A stretch of DNA of 64,000 nucleotides from Bin87 sp965115825 (GTDB lineage: Bacteria > Chloroflexota > Dehalococcoidia > Lucifugimonadales > UBA3495): contig OZ220464.1 in assembly GCA_965115825.1 (NCBI GenBank), forward strand, positions 310,001 to 374,000, read 5' to 3'. The notes under the pieces are model-generated. The model saw nothing but the letters and a program-made list of their open reading frames with translations, was not told where the DNA came from and made no database searches. Positions 43,435 to 53,156 of the stretch are shown here, piece after piece (positions within the stretch are counted from its first letter, which is position 1; every line of letters begins with the position of its first letter). The position numbers and the translations under genes are program-made.

Positions 43435-43805
43435 GACCGCCGTCACCCCCGCCAACCCCCGCCACCATCCCCACCACCAACCCCTCAATCCTGAAAATCC
43501 CCAAATCCGGTAAATCCTGATTCAGACAACCCAGTCTCCACCCCTACCTCCCAGCCGACAAAACCAAACCCATCCCACCAAACTCGCCAACCCCCGCCAC
43601 CATCCCCACCACCAACCCCTCAATCCGGAAAATCCCAAAATCCGGTAAATCCTGATTCAGACAACCCAGTCTCCACCCATACCTCCCAACCGGCATAACA
43701 CAACCCATCCCACCAAACCCGCCAACCCCCGCCACCCTCCCCACCAACAGCCCCCCAATCCGGAAAATCCCCAAATCCGGTAAATCCTGATTCAGACAAC
43801 CGCAA
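43435..43805. repeat. 135-bp tandem repeat with a GGATTT-type element
   Basis: Three units with period 135 bp. Each holds one copy of the GGATTT-type element (43486-43529, 43621-43664, 43756-43799, on the minus strand). The array ends 25 bp before the SDR start. Confidence 0.92.
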
Positions 43806-43828
43806 CTAACCACACCAAGGACAATCAA

Positions 43829-44596
43829 ATGCGTCTCCAAAACAAAACCGCCCTCATCACCGGCGCCAGCCGCAACATCGGCGCCGAAATCGCCCGCTCC
43901 TTCGCCCGCGAAGGCGCCGACCTCATCCTCAACACCCGCCAGTCCGCCGACGAACTGACCGCCGTCGCCGACCAATGCCGCCACTTCGGCGTCCGCGTCC
44001 ACACCGTCATCGGCGACGTCTCCGACCCCAACCGCGTAGCCGACATGGTCGCCCAAGGCATCGCCGCCCTCGGCCCCGTCAACGTCCTCGTCAGCAACGT
44101 CGCCATCCGACCCCACAAACCCCTGCTCGACATCTCCGTCGCAGAATGGCAAAACGTCATCGCCACCAACCTCCACGCCGCCTTCTACCTCATCCGCGCC
44201 GTCCTCCCCGGCATGATCGACCAACGCTCCGGCAGCATCATCGCCCTCGGCGGACAGGCCGCCATCACCGGCCGACCCGAAACCGCCACCGTCACCACCG
44301 CCAAAACCGGACTCCACGGCCTCATCCGCGCCGTCGCCGCCGAATACGCCCCCCACGGCATCCGCGCCAACCTCGTCAACCCCGGCTCCACCGACACCTC
44401 CCGCGCCCACCCCGAATGGTATCCCGAGTTCCAGGACACCCCCCGCGGCTCCGACCAACACCTCAAAGACATCCCCCTCCGGCGCCAGGCCACCGTTCAA
44501 GACATCGCCAACGCCTGCCTCTTCTACGCCAGCGACGAATCCTCCTACATCACCGGCGACCGCATGAACGTAGTCGGCGGACGCTACATCGTCTAA
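43829..44596 (+). CDS. SDR-fold protein without the usual catalytic residues
   Basis: 255 aa. Rossmann-fold NAD(P) protein of the FabG group: TALITGASRNIGAEIARSF near the N-terminus, VLVSNVAIRPHKPLLD, and an N-L-H-A-A-F helix with the structural Asn. The catalytic Ser region reads IIALGGQAAITG and the Y-x3-K region reads TATVTTAKTG; in other words the Ser is Gly and the Tyr is Val, although the Lys remains. The C-terminal NVVGGRYIV fits the family. It may bind cofactor without classical dehydrogenase activity, or use another residue. The start follows AAGGA at 43819. Confidence 0.85.
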   Translation: MRLQNKTALITGASRNIGAEIARSFAREGADLILNTRQSADELTAVADQCRHFGVRVHTVIGDVSDPNRVADMVAQGIAALGPVNVLVSNVAIRPHKPLLDISVAEWQNVIATNLHAAFYLIRAVLPGMIDQRSGSIIALGGQAAITGRPETATVTTAKTGLHGLIRAVAAEYAPHGIRANLVNPGSTDTSRAHPEWYPEFQDTPRGSDQHLKDIPLRRQATVQDIANACLFYASDESSYITGDRMNVVGGRYIV

Positions 44597-44652
44597 AACC
44601 CCACCCCTACCTCCCAGCCGGCATAACCCAACCCACCCCAAAAACCAAAACA

Positions 44653-44764
44653 AACCCATCCCACCAAACCGGCGTAACATAACCCATCCCACCAAACCGG
44701 CGTAACACAACCCATCCCACCAAACCGGCGTAACACAACCCATCCCACCAAACCCGCCACCCTC
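44653..44764. repeat. 28-bp tandem repeat after the SDR gene
   Basis: Four units of 28 bp (starting at 44653, 44681, 44709 and 44737) share AACCCATCCCACCAAACCGG. The same words occur in the 135-bp units at 43435-43805. Confidence 0.85.
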
Positions 44765-44799
44765 CCCGAACGTCCCCGCCGCCCCCGCCAACACCCCCT

Positions 44800-44843
44800 C
44801 AATCCCGAAAATCCCAAAATCCGGTAAATCCTGATTCAGACAA
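44800..44843 (-). repeat. GGATTT-type element, single copy
   Basis: One copy of the interspersed element lies beside the end of the ROK gene; its plus-strand form is CAATCCCGAAAATCCC. Confidence 0.8.
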
Positions 44844-45849
44844 CCCCCATCCCCCGTTCCGTTTTAGACCACACCAAGCTCGCCGCCCCCACCAGCCCCT
44901 GACTGTCCCCCAGCGTAGCCGGAACCAGCCGAAACCGCCGATGCCCCGAGCTCATCGCCCTCCGCCGCATACCCTCCTCAATCTCCCCCAGCAGCCCCAA
45001 TTGCAGCAGACCCTGCGTCACCCCTCCGCCCAGCGCCACCACATCAGGATTAAACAGATTGAGAACATTCCCCATCCCCACGATGATTGCCGCCACCGCA
45101 TCGCTAATCACCTCCATCGCCACCGCATCGCCCTGCTCCGCCGCCCCGAACACATCCTCCCCGGTAATAGACCCCTTGCCCTCATACACAACTTGCAGCG
45201 GCGACCCCGGCGGCGCATCCCCCAGCCGAGCCTGCGCCGCCCGTCCGATGGCAGTCCCCGAGGCCAGCGCTTCCAGGCACCCGCTGTTCCCGCAGGCGCA
45301 AGGCGCAGCGTCCGCCCGATAGTCTATCGTCATGTGTCCCACCTCCGCGGCCGCCCCCGCCGACCCGACAAACATCTTCCCTCCGTCAACCACCCCCGCG
45401 CCCACCCCGGTGCTGAAAGTCACAAACACCAGCGTCCGGGCCGGCGCCCCCTGCGCCAAGCCACGACGTCCCGCCCCGTAATACCGTTCCCCCAGCGCCG
45501 CCAGATTCGCATCATTCCCCACCCACACCGGCAAGTCCAGCATCGGACGCCACAAATCCGGCAGCCTCACCCCATTAAGCGCCGGCAGATTCGGCGACGA
45601 CAGCAGCGCATCCGTAGTCGCGTCTATCGACCCTGCCAAAGCCACGCCCACCCCGGCAATAGGATGCCCAAAAGCGTTGTCCTTCGCCTTACGCAGCAGC
45701 GCCCCGGCGTCATCCGCCAACTCATCCCACAGCCCGTCCCGCCGATTGGCAACCCGCTCCTGCCACAATATCCGTCCATCCCGGTCAATAACCGCAGCGC
45801 GCGCCCACGTGCCGCCCCAGTCCATCGCCAGCGCCACCGGCAGCTCCAT
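44836..45849 (-). CDS. ROK-family sugar kinase
   Basis: 337 aa from ATG 45849 (the frame continues to 45885 with MSGGVGFGFDGG, but the next copy of that start lies in the tandem repeat, so the shorter start is favoured). ATP-binding MDWGGTWARAAVIDRDG, a GVGVALAGSID strand, NDANLAALGERYYGAGRRG, and the ROK zinc site AEVGHMTIDYRADAAPCACGNSGCLEALASG with C-A-C-x4-C. Phosphorylates glucose, N-acetylglucosamine or a related sugar, undecided. The 5' end is copied into the adjacent repeat. No regulator gene is next to it. Confidence 0.88.
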   Translation of the reverse strand: MELPVALAMDWGGTWARAAVIDRDGRILWQERVANRRDGLWDELADDAGALLRKAKDNAFGHPIAGVGVALAGSIDATTDALLSSPNLPALNGVRLPDLWRPMLDLPVWVGNDANLAALGERYYGAGRRGLAQGAPARTLVFVTFSTGVGAGVVDGGKMFVGSAGAAAEVGHMTIDYRADAAPCACGNSGCLEALASGTAIGRAAQARLGDAPPGSPLQVVYEGKGSITGEDVFGAAEQGDAVAMEVISDAVAAIIVGMGNVLNLFNPDVVALGGGVTQGLLQLGLLGEIEEGMRRRAMSSGHRRFRLVPATLGDSQGLVGAASLVWSKTERGMGVV

Positions 45850-45869
45850 ACCCCCGTCAAAACCGAAAC

Positions 45870-46110
45870 CAACGCCGCCACTCATATCCTAAACTCCCCC
45901 AAGCAGCGGCAACCCACGACCGCCGCGCCAGAGCCAAAACCGAAACCAACGCCACCACTCATAACCCAAACTCCCCCAAACAGCAACCCACGACCGCCGC
46001 CCCAGAACCAAAACCAACGCCGCCACTCATAACCCAAACTCCCCCAAGCAGCAACCCACGACCGCCGCCCCAGAACCAAAACCAACGCCGCCACTCATAA
46101 CCCAAACTCC
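45870..46110. repeat. 68-bp tandem repeat copying the ROK gene start
   Basis: Near-identical units repeat the first codons of the longer ROK frame (ACTCAT marks at 45881, 45958, 46026 and 46094; periods 77, 68 and 68). Each copy reads as MSGGVGFG on the minus strand. Confidence 0.88.
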
Positions 46111-46156
46111 CCCAAACCCCGCTCCACCACCCCAACCGCACTCCAAAACCAACCCC

Positions 46157-46372
46157 CAAATCCCGAAAATCCTAAAATCCCGTAAATCCTGATTCTGACA
46201 ATCATCCCCCGCTTCACCGCAGCAACCCACGACCGCCGCCCCAGAACCAAAACCAACGCCACCACTCATAACCCAAACTCCCCCAAACCCCGCTCCACCA
46301 CCCCAACCGCACTCCAAAACCAACCCCCCAATCCCGAAAATCCCCAAATCCCGTAAATCCTGATTCTGACAA
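46157..46372 (-). repeat. 172-bp unit holding two GGATTT-type elements
   Basis: Elements at 46157-46201 and 46329-46372 lie in a duplicated block with an offset of 172 bp that also carries a copy of the ROK start repeat (46267-46269 CAT). Confidence 0.8.
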
Positions 46373-46463
46373 TCCCCCCACCAAACCCGCCAACCCAACC
46401 ACCATCCCCCACTCCAACACCACAACCCACCCACCGCAACCGCCTTCTCCCCAACTAGACCTC

Positions 46464-46506
46464 CATCCTGAAAATCCCCAAATCCCGTAAATCCTGATTC
46501 TGACAA
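46464..46506 (-). repeat. GGATTT-type element, single copy before the promoter
   Basis: Plus-strand form CATCCTGAAAATCCCC. It ends 8 bp before the -35 box at 46514. Confidence 0.8.
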
Positions 46507-46513
46507 TCCCCTA

Positions 46514-46542
46514 TTGCACTACGCACTCCAGTACGCTATAAT
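46514..46542 (+). promoter_or_regulatory. Strong promoter for the repeat-protein locus
   Basis: TTGCAC at 46514-46519, an exact 17-bp spacer and consensus TATAAT at 46537-46542. Transcription would start near 46549, leaving 410 nt before the start codon at 46963. Confidence 0.75.
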
Positions 46543-46548
46543 ACCCCC

Positions 46549-46962
46549 GTCAGGCTAATCCAACGGCCCCTCGAGAACCGTCGGATACCGTCCCCGGCCA
46601 GGACACCGCCCGACACCAAAATCCAGCCAGGAGGCTAAAACAAGAGTTCAACGGGGTTCAGGATAACACGGTCTAATCCGCCGCAACCAGTACTTTGCGG
46701 CACGTCGGATCCATTGCACCACTGTAGGTGCGCCGGAGGTCGGTCACATTACCCGGCTGGCGCACCCAGCACGGCGGGCGTCACCACCGCTGCGCGAGGA
46801 CGACCACTGCCCAAGCAGCCGTCAGCACGCGCAAGACTAGGACGTAAATAGCAAGCCACGCTCTCAGACCGTAGCGCCGACATCCTGAACCCCCACGAAC
46901 CCCAACCAACCAAACCAACAACAACCAACACCAACAACCCAACCAGGAGGCAACCCCAGCCA
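46549..46962 (+). ncRNA. Long structured leader or small RNA candidate
   Basis: Non-coding stretch after the strong promoter. A stem GGTGCGCC/GGCGCACC (about 46725-46764) and a 6-bp hairpin CCGCAA/TTGCGG (46680-46699) can be drawn, besides several shorter ones. AGGAGG appears at about 46630 without a start codon, and a second AGGAGG precedes the ATG at 46963. Not matched to RNase P, tmRNA or 6S RNA by eye. It may be a 5' leader with a switch, or an independent RNA. Confidence 0.4.
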
Positions 46963-48174
46963 ATGGAAACCATCTACCGGGATACCATCGACCCGGAAAC
47001 CATCGCGCGCCACCAAAGCTGCGCCGACCGGTTCCTCAAACACGCCCAAACCAACATCGCCGAAGGCAACATCGAGCGCGCCATCCAGGCCATCGCCCGC
47101 TGCCTATCCCACTCCGCCACGGCCCTGGCCGAAAACCGTCCCCTTTGGCACCGTTCCCCCCGCCAAATGGAAAACGTCCTCAGATGGTACGTCAGAGACG
47201 GAGACTTCAGCCGGTCCCACGTCAAAACCTTCCGCGAAATCTACAACTCCCCACACCTACCCAAATCCAAACACCACAACACCCACAACAGCCACGCCAC
47301 CACCCACCACCGCCAAAACAGCGACGCCGCCACCCACGCCAACAGCGACGGGAAAACCCGCCGCCGCCAGAACAGCGACGCCGCCACCCACGCCAACAAC
47401 GACGGGAAAACCCGCCGCCAGAACGCCACCCATATCGACGCCACCCAAGCCAACAACGACGGCCAAACCCGCCGCCGCCAGAACAGCGACGCCGCCACCC
47501 ACGCCGACGGGAAAACCCGCCGCCAGAACGCCACCCATATCGACGCCACCCAAGCCAACAACGACGGCCAAACCCGCCGCCGCCAGAACAGCGACGCCGC
47601 CACCCACGCCAACAACGACGGGAAAACCCGCCGCCGCCAAAACACCACCCATATCGACGCCACCCACGCCAACAGCGACGGGAAAACCCACCGCCGCCAA
47701 AACGTAACCCACATCAACGACACCCAAACGCAAACCACCCGCCAGCAAACCCGCCACCAACGCAACACCTTCACATCCCTGACCCGCCTCCGCCGTCGCG
47801 CCGCCGCCTTCCTCAAAGCCGCCAACGCCATCATCGCCGGCCAACCCCTACCCGTCCGTCCCACCCAACGCTACCTCCGCAAACCCCACGAAATCAGCCC
47901 TCCCACATTCTACTCCGTCCGCGACATCACCAACCTCCCCAACTTCGCCAAAATCCGCAGCCACTTCCGCCTCCCCAACGAACTGGCCGCCAAAACCGAC
48001 CCTCACGGCCACTACGAGTTCTTACGCCAGGAACCCGTACCCTGCTACTGCCACCCCAAACCGCGCAAAATAACCACCAACTCAGCCTTCATCACCCTAT
48101 CCCCCCTCTGGCGGAGGGCCTTGGAAAAGACCTTCCACATCAAACTACCCACCCCCCTACCCCTCCGCATCTAA
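46963..48174 (+). CDS. PaREP1/HEPN-like protein with an Asn-Arg-His repeat core
   Basis: 403 aa. AGGAGGCAACCCCAGCC precedes the ATG. Residues 1-95 form a helical domain whose wording (RFLKHAQTNIAEGNIERA; IARCLSHSATALAENRPLW) recalls the HEPN-like PaREP1 family; this resemblance is from memory. Residues 118-255 are eight imperfect 17-20-aa units such as QNSDAATHANNDGKTRRR and QNATHIDATQANNDGQ. The C-terminal 140 residues are non-repetitive, basic and contain a Cys pair (PVPCYCHP). The repeat region is open in other frames too, but only this frame has a start signal and sensible ends. Function unknown; nucleic acid binding is plausible from the charge. Confidence 0.65.
   Translation: METIYRDTIDPETIARHQSCADRFLKHAQTNIAEGNIERAIQAIARCLSHSATALAENRPLWHRSPRQMENVLRWYVRDGDFSRSHVKTFREIYNSPHLPKSKHHNTHNSHATTHHRQNSDAATHANSDGKTRRRQNSDAATHANNDGKTRRQNATHIDATQANNDGQTRRRQNSDAATHADGKTRRQNATHIDATQANNDGQTRRRQNSDAATHANNDGKTRRRQNTTHIDATHANSDGKTHRRQNVTHINDTQTQTTRQQTRHQRNTFTSLTRLRRRAAAFLKAANAIIAGQPLPVRPTQRYLRKPHEISPPTFYSVRDITNLPNFAKIRSHFRLPNELAAKTDPHGHYEFLRQEPVPCYCHPKPRKITTNSAFITLSPLWRRALEKTFHIKLPTPLPLRI
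47314..47727 (+). repeat. Repeat array coding the Asn-Arg-His units
   Basis: About eight units of 51-60 bp code for the repeated core of the 46963 protein. Two alternating unit types (QNSDAATH... and QNATHIDATQ...) occur in an ordered pattern, so the array grew by duplication of a two-unit block. Confidence 0.85.
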
Positions 48175-48225
48175 CCCAACCCCCAACACCACCCCAACCC
48201 ACCACAACGCACCACCCCACCGAAA

Positions 48226-48250
48226 GCCGGCTCCCACTCCGGGAGCCGGC
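48226..48250 (+). terminator. 10-bp hairpin after the repeat-protein gene
   Basis: Perfect arms GCCGGCTCCC and GGGAGCCGGC with a 5-nt loop, 52 nt after the stop. No T-run follows. A GGATTT-type element lies directly behind it. Confidence 0.65.
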
Positions 48251-48252
48251 CC

Positions 48253-48346
48253 CAATCCCGTAAATCCCAAAATCCGGTAAATCCTGATTCTGACAACCAC
48301 CACACCCCAAACCAACCCCCAATCCCGTAAATCCCAATTCAAACAA
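48253..48346 (-). repeat. GGATTT-type elements before pyrG
   Basis: One full element (48253-48296) and one shortened, diverged copy (48320-48346), both in the minus-strand orientation, lie between the terminator-like hairpin and the pyrG promoter. Confidence 0.75.
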
Positions 48347-48354
48347 ACCCCCGC

Positions 48355-48384
48355 TTGACGCCCCCCGCAACCCCGTTGTACTAT
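48355..48384 (+). promoter_or_regulatory. Promoter of pyrG
   Basis: TTGACG at 48355-48360, an 18-bp spacer and TACTAT at 48379-48384, 80 bp before the ATG at 48464. The gene cluster downstream runs without another clear promoter until 55048. Confidence 0.6.
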
Positions 48385-48463
48385 GGCCCCGTCCCCCATC
48401 GTCAACCGCGCCCCGGCCATCATCAACCGACACCAACCGGGCCGACGCAACCATCCGATACTT

Positions 48464-50119
<1,656 letters not shown>

Positions 50120-50258
50120 CCCAACCTTCCCCCACCGGCGAGAGACACCTCCCCCGGCCTCCCCCATCCCCAACGCCACACCCACCACATCCCGAACAAC
50201 CCCACCGCCTCCGCGCTCACCCACCGGGAAGAGCCGCCCGCCCGGGAGAACTGCAACA

Positions 50259-50918
50259 ATGAAACTCTTCCTCGACACCGCCAACATCGACGAAATCCGA
50301 CAAGGCGCCCAGCTCGGCGTCATCTCCGGCGTCACCACCAACCCCTCCCTCGCCGCCAAAGAAGGCATCGGCGCCCACTCCGGCTACCGCAACGCAGTCC
50401 AGCAAATCGCCGACATCATCCACGGCCCCATCTCAATAGAAGTCGTCAGCTCCCACGCCGACGACATGATCGCCGAAGGCCGCGACATCGCCGAATGGAT
50501 CCCCAACCCCTGGGTCAAAATCCCCAGCACCTCAGAAGGCCTCAAAGCCATCTCCGTCCTCTCCCGCGACGGCATCAAAATCAACCAAACCCTCGTCTTC
50601 TCCGTCAACCAGGCCATCCTCGGCGCCAACGCCGGCAGCCACGTCGTCAGCCCCTTCATCGGACGCCTCGACGACATCGGCCAAGACGGCATCTCCCTCA
50701 TCCAAAACATCGCCGCCGTCTATCGCCACCACAACCTCACCACCAAAATCATGGCCGCCAGCATCCGCAGCCCCCAACACTGCTCCGACGCCGCCGCCGC
50801 CGGCGCCCACCTATCCACCATCCCCTACAACGTACTCACGCAAATGATCAACCACCCACTCACCGACGCCGGTTTAGCCGCCTTCCTGCGCGACTGGCAA
50901 CAAGCATCCGGAGGCTGA
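50259..50918 (+). CDS. TalC/Fsa-type transaldolase
   Basis: 219 aa, length typical for the small transaldolases (fructose-6-phosphate aldolase subfamily). MKLFLDTANIDEIRQG is the standard start; GVTTNPSLAAKEG, WVKIPSTSEGLKA (Schiff-base Lys) and NQTLVFSVNQAILGANAG follow. The Fsa-versus-TalB-like choice rests on a few residues I cannot settle, so I give no symbol. It sits between pyrG and rho, close to both, in the same direction. Confidence 0.93.
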   Translation: MKLFLDTANIDEIRQGAQLGVISGVTTNPSLAAKEGIGAHSGYRNAVQQIADIIHGPISIEVVSSHADDMIAEGRDIAEWIPNPWVKIPSTSEGLKAISVLSRDGIKINQTLVFSVNQAILGANAGSHVVSPFIGRLDDIGQDGISLIQNIAAVYRHHNLTTKIMAASIRSPQHCSDAAAAGAHLSTIPYNVLTQMINHPLTDAGLAAFLRDWQQASGG

Positions 50919-50922
50919 CGAT

Positions 50923-52353
50923 ATGGTTCGCGCTCGCACCGGGGCCCCCGCCGCCCCCCGCCGCCGCCGCCCACCCCCCGCCGACGACACCCCCCTCCCC
51001 GTCGCGTCCCCACCCACCGACCAACCCTCCCCGGACGCCCCACCCTACGCCAACGGCGCCCATTCTACCCGTCAGATCGACATCGCCGACCTCGCAGCAA
51101 TGAGCCGCGAAGACCTCATTGCCCTCGCCCCGGACGTCGGCCTCCGCAGCGACGCCCCCCTCGATAACCTCAACCGCGATGCCCTCCTCCAGCGCATCCG
51201 ACAGTCCGCCGCCAACCGCAGCCAGCTCGCCGCCTCCGGCGTCCTCGAAGTCATGGACGCCGGACACGGCCTCCTCCGCTCCATGCTATACCCCCCCGTC
51301 GCCGGCGACGTCTTCGTCTCCCAATCCCAAATCCGACGCTCCAACCTCAAAACCGGCGACACCGTAACCTGCCTCGTCCGCCCCCCCAAAGACGGCGAAC
51401 GACATTACGCCCTCACTCGGGTTCTCACCATAAACCTCATGGAGCCCGAAATGCAGGCCCCCGCCAACCGCCGCCTCTTCGAATCCCTCACCCCCATCTT
51501 CCCCAACAGCCATATCATCCTCGAACACTCCCAGGGCGGCCTCCCCTGCCGCATGATCGACCTCTTCGCCCCCATCGGCCTCGGCCAGCGCGGCCTCGTA
51601 GTCTCCCCTCCCAAAGCCGGCAAAACCACCGTCCTCCGTCAAATCGCCGCCGCCATCTCCGAAAACCACCCCCACGTCACCCTCATGGTCGTCCTCATCG
51701 GCGAACGACCCGAAGAAGTCACCGAAATGCGCCGCGCCGTCAAAGGCGACGTCTTCGCCTCCACCTTCGACGAGTCCGTCGAAGAACAATGCCGCGTCGC
51801 CGAACTCGCCGTAGAACGCGCCAAACGCATGACCGAAACCGGCCGCGACGTCGTCATCCTCCTCGACAGCATCACCCGACTCACCCGCGCCTACAACCTC
51901 GCCCTACCCACCTCCGGACGCACCCTCTCCGGCGGCATCGACCCCGCCGCACTCTACCCCGCCAAACGCTTCATCGGCGCCGCACGCAACATCGAAGAAG
52001 GCGGCTCCCTCACCATCATCGCCACCTGCCTCCTCGACACCGGCAGCCGCATGGACGAAGTCATCTACGAAGAATTCAAAGGCACCGGCAACATGGAACT
52101 CCACCTCGACCGCCGCCTCGCCGACCAACGCTACTTCCCCGCTATCGACGTAGTCCGCAGCGGCACCAGACGCGAAGAACTCCTCTACGACCCCGAAACC
52201 GTCCCCCAAATCTGGCTCCTCCGACGCATGGTCACCCTCGCCTCCAACGACGCCCAAGCCAACATGGGCGACGCCACCAAACGCGTCCTCGAACGCCTAG
52301 CCCGCACCCGCACCAACTCCGAATTCCTCCTCAACCTCACCAAAGACTCCTGA
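50923..52353 (+). CDS. rho: Transcription termination factor Rho
   Basis: 476 aa. ATP-driven RNA helicase that ends transcription at Rho-dependent sites. A Pro-rich, variable N-terminus (about 60 residues) precedes the RNA-binding Cys/Arg-poor OSB-like domain (about 100-175, with GDVFVSQSQIRRSNLKTGD). The motor has Walker A SPPKAGKTT (about 225-233), Walker B RDVVILLDSITRL and RxD-like NIEEGGSLTI. GVLEVMDAGHGLLR is the typical Rho opening of the RNA-binding domain. ATG 50923 overlaps nothing and follows GGAGG. Confidence 0.97.
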   Translation: MVRARTGAPAAPRRRRPPPADDTPLPVASPPTDQPSPDAPPYANGAHSTRQIDIADLAAMSREDLIALAPDVGLRSDAPLDNLNRDALLQRIRQSAANRSQLAASGVLEVMDAGHGLLRSMLYPPVAGDVFVSQSQIRRSNLKTGDTVTCLVRPPKDGERHYALTRVLTINLMEPEMQAPANRRLFESLTPIFPNSHIILEHSQGGLPCRMIDLFAPIGLGQRGLVVSPPKAGKTTVLRQIAAAISENHPHVTLMVVLIGERPEEVTEMRRAVKGDVFASTFDESVEEQCRVAELAVERAKRMTETGRDVVILLDSITRLTRAYNLALPTSGRTLSGGIDPAALYPAKRFIGAARNIEEGGSLTIIATCLLDTGSRMDEVIYEEFKGTGNMELHLDRRLADQRYFPAIDVVRSGTRREELLYDPETVPQIWLLRRMVTLASNDAQANMGDATKRVLERLARTRTNSEFLLNLTKDS

Positions 52354-52367
52354 TACCCCCAATCCCC

Positions 52368-53150
52368 ATGCCTCCCAAATCCGGCAACATCCTCATCATC
52401 GACGACGAGGCCACCTCCTCCATCGTCCGCGCCGTTTGCATCCGCCTCGAAGACGAAGGCTGGCGCGCCCGCGTCATCAGCAAAGAAGACTACGGCTCCG
52501 CCGACGATATGATCAATGCCGCACTCACCGCCATCTCCGACAGCCTCCCCGACGGCGTTATCCTCGACGTCCGCCTCGGCGAATACCAGGACGACCACTT
52601 CAAAGGCCTCGACCTCCTCAAACACATCGTCACCGAGCGACCCCACCTCCCCGTCCTGATGTTCACCCAGTACAGCCAGGGCGTAGAGCGCGACACCGTC
52701 GCCCGCAGCGCCCTGCAAGTCAAAGCCCCCGTAGAATTCATCGACAAACTCGCATCCCCCGAAGAAGTCGCCCTCCGCATGCGTCGCCTCCTCGGCGCCG
52801 AACCCGATACCATCTCCGTCGGACCCCGCATCATCATCGACCGCGACGCCGGCTCCGTCCTCGTCAAAGACCCCCACGGACGCCCCATCACCGTCAGCGA
52901 CATCCGCGGCCGTCGCTTCGACATCCTCAGCGACCTCGCCCAAACCTGGTATCGCAGCCCCGGCAGCGTCGTCCCCTTCGACCGCCTCGAACGCTACCTC
53001 GAAGGCGACGACACCCGCGCCTCCCTCCGCGTTCGCATCCGCGAAATAAAAGTCTCCATCGGCATCGCCCTCGGCCAATCCCTCGGCGCCAACGACTTCA
53101 TCGTCAGCGTCCGCGACCGCGGCTACTGCCTGCTGCCACCCCGAGAATAA
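52368..53150 (+). CDS. Response regulator, winged-helix output
   Basis: 260 aa. The receiver domain has IIDDE near the start, the phospho-accepting Asp in VILDVRLGE (about residue 66), a Thr in MFTQYS and a Lys in FIDKLASPEE. After a linker, the C-terminal about 100 residues (GRRFDILSDLAQTWYRSPGS; RASLRVRIREIK) resemble an OmpR-type winged helix. It starts 14 bp after rho and ends 6 bp before the histidine kinase, so the pair is cotranscribed. The stimulus is unknown. Confidence 0.9.
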   Translation: MPPKSGNILIIDDEATSSIVRAVCIRLEDEGWRARVISKEDYGSADDMINAALTAISDSLPDGVILDVRLGEYQDDHFKGLDLLKHIVTERPHLPVLMFTQYSQGVERDTVARSALQVKAPVEFIDKLASPEEVALRMRRLLGAEPDTISVGPRIIIDRDAGSVLVKDPHGRPITVSDIRGRRFDILSDLAQTWYRSPGSVVPFDRLERYLEGDDTRASLRVRIREIKVSIGIALGQSLGANDFIVSVRDRGYCLLPPRE

Positions 53151-53156
53151 CCCCCC

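Noticed and set aside
43544..44794. 416-aa minus frame antisense to the SDR gene and repeats
   Set aside because: Built from the repeats and the complement of the SDR gene; no protein-like domains.
45870..46110. CRISPR array
   Set aside because: Direct tandem copies of the ROK gene start, no spacers.
46549..46962. RNase P RNA, tmRNA or 6S RNA
   Set aside because: None of the characteristic conserved words (for example GAGGAAAGTCC of RNase P) is present; left as an unassigned structured leader.
47145..48263. 372-aa plus frame (P/R-rich) through the Asn/Arg/His repeat gene
   Set aside because: Shadow of the repeat array in another frame. The 46963 frame has the SD, non-repetitive ends and the C-terminal domain.
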